From: Mnemiopsis leidyi
Taxonomy: Eukaryota > Ctenophora > Tentaculata > Lobata > Bolinopsidae
DNA length: 25,521 bases
Direction: 5' to 3'
Assembly (NCBI GenBank): GCA_000226015.1
Contig: JH153228.1
Location: 62,454 to 87,974 of the forward strand
Each line of letters starts with the position of its first letter. The stretch's first letter is position 1. Shown piece after piece: positions 20,514-25,521 of this stretch. The notes under the pieces are model-generated. The model saw only the letters and a list, made by a program, of their open reading frames with translations. It ran no database searches and had not been told where the DNA came from. Both the position numbers and the translations under genes were made by a program.

Positions 20514-22037
20514 ATGGTGATGGATATTGTAACATCAAAGAATTCCAGTCAGAATGACGAAAAGATTTCGCATATATCTGATGTGTCTGCAACAATTTGT
20601 GGTGTGCGTGGTGCTGTTAAGCGATTTGGAAAGATATCTGGCACAGAAATTTCTCGATTTCGACCTCAGCGAAAGTTCCGCTGGAGGATGCTATCTCGGG
20701 TCATTGTAAGCTTTGTACGGTGGGAGAAGTTAAAGTCATCTGGCAAAGATCGGGGTTTTGTGATGCGCAGAATCGTTGCTGGCAGGGTTCAGGAAAGAGT
20801 TTTCAACGTTGCACAATTTTCTAAGGATGTTCAACAGCATCAAATCTTAACAATTCACGCCAAGCTCCTACTGTACAAAGAACCTCGGTTGAGATCAAAT
20901 CAAGATCTGGTTGTTATTCTGGGCTATATGAACAGAATGCTTTGCTTTAACAAATACTCTGTATTCACTAAAAGGCAGCTTGCCTCCAAGATTCGGTATA
21001 GTTGCTATCCAGAGAACACAGTAATTTTCAGGGAGGGAGCACCACCTAAGAATTTTTATTTCCTGTTATCCGGTTCGGTACAGCTTTTTAAAACTGATTT
21101 CTCGTCAAAATCGGATGGATCTATTGAAAGTTTCGAAAAAGAGTCAGTAAAGAATCTGAAGCCCCAGGGAAAACCTATTACTGAAGGTGCTGGCTTTGGG
21201 GATCTAAGCATCGCTTATTCCAAACCTCGAACATTTACCATCAAGACTTGTGAGCCGTGTGAATGCTTTACATTAGAAAGTAACGATTATCTTGAGCTGC
21301 TTGGATCTTACCACGACGAAGAACGAACCATGAAATCAAATGTCATCAGAAAGATACCTCAAGTTGCAAATGTGTCCGAGGCCGACATTAAGAAAGCCAT
21401 TGATTCTTCCTATATAAAAACTTTCGCTAAAGGGGATCTAATCATCAGGGGAGAGGACTTCTGCTGCGAAAATCAAAATGCCAGTGACCCCTTATCTACT
21501 CAATTAGACACATACGCTTATGTCGTTGTTTCCGGATCAGCGGTCCTGGAAAAGCGAATAAGCGTAAGTCAAGAACCGCTCCCTGGCGGAACAACTATCG
21601 TCAAGCTCCCTGAAAGTTCAGTTGAAAACAAAACACTGGATGCTGTTGCTCAGAGGGTACGTGCTCGGACAACCATGGATCTGCCCTTCGAGGGCCTGCT
21701 GACCCTCCCGCCTCCTCCTCCCGAATTTCCGACCTTGAAGTATCTCTCTGTGCAAACTTACGTCACAGGCGACGTTTTTCTGCCTTTCATTCGCGAAAAA
21801 GACTATGTTGTTGGAGCCAAGGAAGCTACCACCATCCTTTTTGTCCCCAAAACGCCTTTCTTGCTACATAAGTCAGGGGAAGTTATGGTCAAACTTTTTG
21901 ACAAGCTGCTCAATTCCAAGATTTGTGTAGACGAACAATTGAAAGAGTACAATTCAAGACGAATTTGGAAAGATTATCGCAAGCAGCTTGTGAGACAAGT
22001 TTTGGTAGACAAATTGCTGCGAAAGTCTCGAAGTTAA
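20514..22037 (+). CDS. CNBD2: CNBD2-like cyclic-nucleotide-binding protein
   Basis: Uninterrupted 507-codon frame. Residues 50-75 are basic-aromatic (RWRMLSRVIVSFVRW), and RVFNVAQF leads to a helical linker, as in CNBD2. A first CNB fold follows at about 150-270, with FYFLLSGSVQLF and a phosphate-binding cassette FGDLSIAYSKPRT (228-240). That cassette keeps the phosphate-contacting Arg239 but has Asp where PKA/Epac have Glu. A second, degenerate CNB fold (about 300-460) contains VVVSGSAVLEK but no recognisable Pro-Arg cassette; a proline run (398-403) interrupts it. The C-terminus is basic. Start: AAAATGG at 20,514 has a good Kozak context. The frame is also open back to a strong acceptor at 20,487|20,488 that joins SOS exon 28 in phase, giving the alternative SOS-CNB fusion. 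One large exon contrasts with the 28 small SOS exons. Confidence 0.75.
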   Translation: MVMDIVTSKNSSQNDEKISHISDVSATICGVRGAVKRFGKISGTEISRFRPQRKFRWRMLSRVIVSFVRWEKLKSSGKDRGFVMRRIVAGRVQERVFNVAQFSKDVQQHQILTIHAKLLLYKEPRLRSNQDLVVILGYMNRMLCFNKYSVFTKRQLASKIRYSCYPENTVIFREGAPPKNFYFLLSGSVQLFKTDFSSKSDGSIESFEKESVKNLKPQGKPITEGAGFGDLSIAYSKPRTFTIKTCEPCECFTLESNDYLELLGSYHDEERTMKSNVIRKIPQVANVSEADIKKAIDSSYIKTFAKGDLIIRGEDFCCENQNASDPLSTQLDTYAYVVVSGSAVLEKRISVSQEPLPGGTTIVKLPESSVENKTLDAVAQRVRARTTMDLPFEGLLTLPPPPPEFPTLKYLSVQTYVTGDVFLPFIREKDYVVGAKEATTILFVPKTPFLLHKSGEVMVKLFDKLLNSKICVDEQLKEYNSRRIWKDYRKQLVRQVLVDKLLRKSRS

Positions 22038-22077
22038 TTCTGACAATTTCTGGACTGTTGATTTTCACGATCTGACT

Positions 22078-22312
22078 TTATTTTTATTTAATTATTCTTT
22101 ATGTTTAGTTTATCCAACCAGATTTTATCTCTTTATCATGTTTGATGTAAAATAATTCTTTAAGTCTCTGTTAAAATTTTCAGAATTTATAGAAAATTAT
22201 CGATACGTTTCATTGATAAGTTTTTAAATACAATCAAGGCTTCGCATGAAATAATTAAAATATTTTGTACTTAAAACGTGTTTTAATCTTAGATTTACAA
22301 CATTGCTTTAAT
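22078..22312. terminator. Convergent 3' ends
   Basis: The space between the two stop codons holds ATTAAA on the plus strand (22,254-22,259), usable by the CNB transcript. TTTATT motifs near 22,078-22,091 read AATAAA on the minus strand, usable by the opposing gene. The two transcripts would then overlap by about 200 bases at their 3' ends. Confidence 0.4.
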
Positions 22313-24962
22313 TCAAAGTCCTGGTAAAAAAGTATTTGCGTGGGCTACTTTCATGTTCTTGTTTGTGATAACAGTCGATGAATTAGTACTTGGATCATCA
22401 GAGTTGTTGGATATTTGATCTCGGGACAAAGCGGGGCGGCACCAGGCGGCCACTTCACTGTCATAGAGATGTCGGTGTATCGCTGCACGTGTCTTGGAGC
22501 AGAAACTTCCCCGCAAGTAAAGACCTGAAAATGTGCAAGGACCGATTACAAAACCAGAGCGTCCCCTGAAAGTTGAAAAGCATTGCGGAGGGATGCGTAT
22601 CGTTTCGTGAATCATTATCGGGTGAATAATTTGCTGGGATTCGGGAACAAATTATGCTATTTTGCAAACTATATTGTGAATATTGATCACGCCATCCAAA
22701 TCATAACTTCATACCTAAACGAAAGTCTTCCTGAATTTGAGTGACGAAGCTGATCATTTTCTCCGCATTTTGTTCTAATAGGGGGTTGAACCCCAACTGA
22801 TAGCCAAGCATTTTCAAATCTTGCAGTATCCGTTTCAACAAATCTCGGAGTCTGTCGTAAGTATCCTTGCAGAGCACACCCGTTTCAGGTAGCTTCTCCA
22901 CATACTCCCCTGCAAAGTTATTTTACCAAGATTATTCTCCATTTATTGTGTTCAATAACTCGTCTCAATACCAAGAACTTGTTGGTGATCAATAGCACTA
23001 TCAATGTAAAAACTTCTATGAAACTGTTGCCGGCATTACAATTTGACTCTAGGACCCTTAACTCTAGGACCCTTAACTCTAGGACCCGAAACTCGATGAC
23101 CCTAAACAAATCTGAGGTCGCACTTATAACTACTCTTGGTGAGATACCGCGGAGTCTGATATCAATCTTACCCCCAAGATTTAGTTCTCTTTGAAAGTTG
23201 AGGATGGCAGTGGAAGTTAAGTCTTATATCAATCTTACCCCCAAGATTTAGTTCTCTTTGAAAGTTGAGGATGGCAGTGGAAGTTAAGTCTTATATCAAT
23301 CTTACCCCCAAGATTTAGTTCTCTTTGAAAGTTGAGGATGGCAGTGGAAGTTAGCTCGGACAGAACGCCGTCGATCTTGATAAAAATAGATTGATATCGT
23401 AGGTGTCGTAACAGAAGCTGCACCTCACACAGGAATCTCCTTATCCCAGCTTCGTTCTTAAGATAGAACCCGTACTTTATTGCTATCCTAGTAACAGATA
23501 CCAGATTAATTATAGTATTCATTAATCATTATAGTGTTCATATCAATATACTACTATCAAGATAAAAATATTAAGATGACTAAGTTCATAAATACTTGCG
23601 TGTTCCTAAATATAAATATTGGCGTGGCACTAAACATAAAAGCTGGCGTGGTCCTTAATGTAAATACTGACGTGGCCTGAATATAAAAACTGGCGTGATT
23701 CCAAAACACTTATTTCATCTCTAAGCGATATAAAAGTTCGCGAAAGTAGCGCTATTCCGGTTACCTAGCGTATGTAGATTCAGGTAGGCTCGCAATTTCG
23801 CCGGAAGCAAGTTTCTCCAACAAATCATCCCTCTCCTCCCTCGTCCAGACACCCACCCTCTCCAGCGACATCACCATCTGCAACCTCTCCTTCAGAACTG
23901 TAAAATCACCCCCTCTCAGCTCCAACCAAGAATTATCTCCCTCCTCAACAGTCTCAACTACCTTCCCGCTTGTCTCAACACCCGCCATCATCCCATACGC
24001 TGCCTCCGACATTCTTCGCACTGCCCGTATAATGGGTGTTACTATCCCCGAGTTTCCTGTAATATCCGGTTCTGTCTCCATCTTCTCCTCCTCCTCGCTG
24101 CGCTCTTCTTCCTCCTGTTCTTCATTCACTGCTACAGTTGATAGTCCTTCTTCTATCTCTACCTGTATAAATGTAAATAGTCGTGTTGAAATGTGGGAAA
24201 ATTGTTCTAGTTGCTTGTGGTATCTACTGTTATGTCTATCTCGGTAAATTGTTAAGTCTGCTGGGTTTTGCGCTACATTGCTACAAGAAGTTCGCTATGT
24301 TAACCGACATGTCTGTTATTGAAACCTTTGCTCTAGATTATTAATCTTGAGTAAGATTAACCGCCTAAGATTAACCAAGTAATCTAGAGTAAGATTAACC
24401 GCCTAAGATAAAGCCCCTACCAAGTGATGAAGAGAGTTAGACATCATCCTCTCTAGATGGTCCACCTGAACATTAGTAATCTCCCTGCCCGGTGCCACCA
24501 CCCCACCCCTCACTCTATCTGTCTCCACTCCTGTGTGCACCACTGCACACTGGTACAGCTTGTGTCCCTGGGGTGGGTTGTATGGCTTGTGATATTTTAG
24601 ACGGGGGATTAGAGAAGCAGATCTTTGTTGAGGGACTTTATTTGGGTGGGTGAGATTAATCTGGAAATTAGAAATTTGAGACGATAGCTGTTAATTCTGG
24701 TACCTGTTTGTAACCAGTAGGTAGTAGCTAATTGGGAGATGTATGTATTAACAGAAAGAGAGAAACTTCAAGTAAAATAACCTTATCTAAAGAGTTCTTG
24801 TTGAGATATAGTTTATATCCGGTGATGATCCGATCTTCAATGTAACTAAACATTCCCCTGTCACTAAGATCACTCTTGAACTTCTCTGTGTCAAACACAA
24901 AATATTTCTTGTCGCTGCAATAGTCCACCTCCTGTATCTCCTGGGACAAAGTCTCGTAAAGC
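22313..24962 (-). CDS. Unrecognised protein with peptidoglycan-binding-like repeats (at least 6 exons)
   Basis: Exons in transcript order: 24,962-24,782 (5' edge tentative), 24,660-24,421, 24,162-23,765, 23,487-23,306, 22,909-22,715, 22,524-22,313. All are GT-AG, and every internal junction keeps phase, giving about 468 codons to a TGA at 22,313. The N-terminus is missing and probably upstream. Visible parts: KKYFVFDTEKF in the first exon; GHKLYQCAVVHTGVETDRV and VQVDHLERMM in the second; an acidic EEQEEEERSEEEE linker in the third. The fourth has VQLLLRHLRY...IDGVLSE...TAILNFQRELNL, which fits the peptidoglycan-binding-domain pattern (LQ..L..LGY...DG..G..T..A...FQ...L). The fifth, LKMLGY...SFVTQIQEDFRLG, looks like a weaker second copy. 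No signal peptide or membrane segment is seen, so a cytosolic role is likely. I do not recognise the family and infer no peptidoglycan ligand. Confidence 0.65.
23046..23105. repeat. 15-bp CTCTAGGACCCTTAA repeat
   Basis: Three to four tandem copies inside the intron between the fourth and fifth exons of the minus-strand gene. Confidence 0.85.
23159..23355. repeat. 67-bp tandem triplication spanning an exon-intron boundary
   Basis: Three near-identical 67-bp units starting at 23,161, 23,228 and 23,295. The third unit overlaps the 3' end of the fourth exon of the minus-strand gene (the TAILNFQRELNL codons) and its splice donor (G|GTAAGA at 23,305). The other two therefore carry extra exon ends with intact donors at 23,238 and 23,171. 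Confidence 0.95.
23590..23700. repeat. About 28-bp TATAAATACTGGCGTGG repeat
   Basis: About five diverged copies of a unit around CCTAAATATAAAAACTGGCGTGG in the intron between the third and fourth exons of the minus-strand gene. Confidence 0.75.
24341..24414. repeat. Tandem duplication of about 39 bp
   Basis: Two copies of a unit containing GAGTAAGATTAACCGCCTAA lie in tandem, within the intron between the second and third exons of the minus-strand gene and ending just before the second exon's donor. Confidence 0.8.
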
Positions 24963-25134
24963 CTTACTTACTTTTACTTTGGGCGAACCTCGATCGAAAA
25001 ATCGACAAAAACGCTCTTATGATAAACCTTTGATGTTCATAATAGCGATTTTATCAAATTGACGGAAACCTGATGAATATTATGAAAATTTCGACGCAAA
25101 CATCTTACGAAAAACTGTAAGTTTTAGGTCGTAT

Positions 25135-25460
25135 GAAAGAATACCGATGCACCTCTAATGGGACCCTAACGCCCAAAAGTGCACCCCTAATGGGACCCTA
25201 TTGGGACCTTAATGGGACCTTAACGGTACCCTATCGCCCAAAAGTGCACCCCTTATGGGACCCGGGCGCCATGGCCCAATTGTGGCCAAGCTGGCCCAAA
25301 TTGGCCCAATGTCTCATCATGGCATTTTGCACCCCTAATGGTACTCTACAACTCTAATGGGACCCTAATGGGACCTTAATGGTACTCTAATGGGACCCTA
25401 TTGCCGGGCCATTTTGCACCCGTAGTGGGACCGTAGTGGGACCCTAGTGCCCCTCGAACG
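25135..25460. repeat. Nested AATGGGACCCT tandem repeats
   Basis: Short units of about 11 bp (AATGGGACCCT and variants) are grouped into longer blocks with CGCCCAAAAGTGCACCCCT. A palindromic GGCCCAATT/GGCC patch lies near 25,270-25,310. No credible coding frame was found. The array may continue past the window edge. Confidence 0.8.
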
Positions 25461-25521
25461 CCAATATTTAGGGGTGCACTTTTGGACGACCAAGGCACTT
25501 AAATAGCGGCCGGGGCACTTT

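Overview
The window is animal (metazoan) nuclear DNA. The genes are split by many short GT-AG introns, and the gaps hold minisatellites, a TA-flanked foldback element, tRNA-derived SINE copies and a LINE fragment. Base composition is AT-rich. The phylum cannot be fixed from the sequence. Compact introns with nested genes would suit an early-branching marine invertebrate, but that is inference.

Left third (1-5,700): no host gene is recognised. It holds a 5'-truncated LINE ORF2 tail on the minus strand (73-402), a GC-rich dyad-rich island (about 420-1,100), a 256-bp foldback MITE (1,329-1,584), two oppositely oriented SINE copies (about 2,313-2,440 and 2,820-2,935) and a 16-bp minisatellite (about 4,872-5,375).

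Centre (5,714-19,832, plus strand): one 28-exon gene for a Son of sevenless (SOS) Ras guanine-nucleotide exchange factor. I rebuilt it exon by exon, and every junction keeps phase. The order is histone-fold region, DH, PH, REM, CDC25 catalytic domain, then a short proline-rich tail with two PxxPxR Grb2-type motifs, about 1,190 codons in all. Two genes lie inside its introns on the opposite strand: a small two-exon gene for a secreted acidic protein of about 80 aa (intron 11) and an intronless 572-aa SV2/SVOP-like major facilitator transporter (intron 25).

Right (20,488-22,037, plus): a large uninterrupted coding block with two cyclic-nucleotide-binding (CNB) folds, resembling CNBD2. SOS exon 28 ends in a perfect GTAAGT donor, and the next strong acceptor (20,488) opens this block in frame. 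The DNA therefore permits a SOS-CNB fusion of about 1,706 aa. A competing model is an independent gene with its own start (20,514) and an RFX X-box-like site (20,386-20,399). This is the most interesting ambiguity in the window.

Far right (22,313-24,962, minus): a convergent gene of at least six exons for an unrecognised protein with one good and one weaker peptidoglycan-binding-like helical repeat. Its exon 4 end and splice donor have been triplicated as a 67-bp tandem repeat. The window ends in short tandem repeats (about 25,130-25,460).
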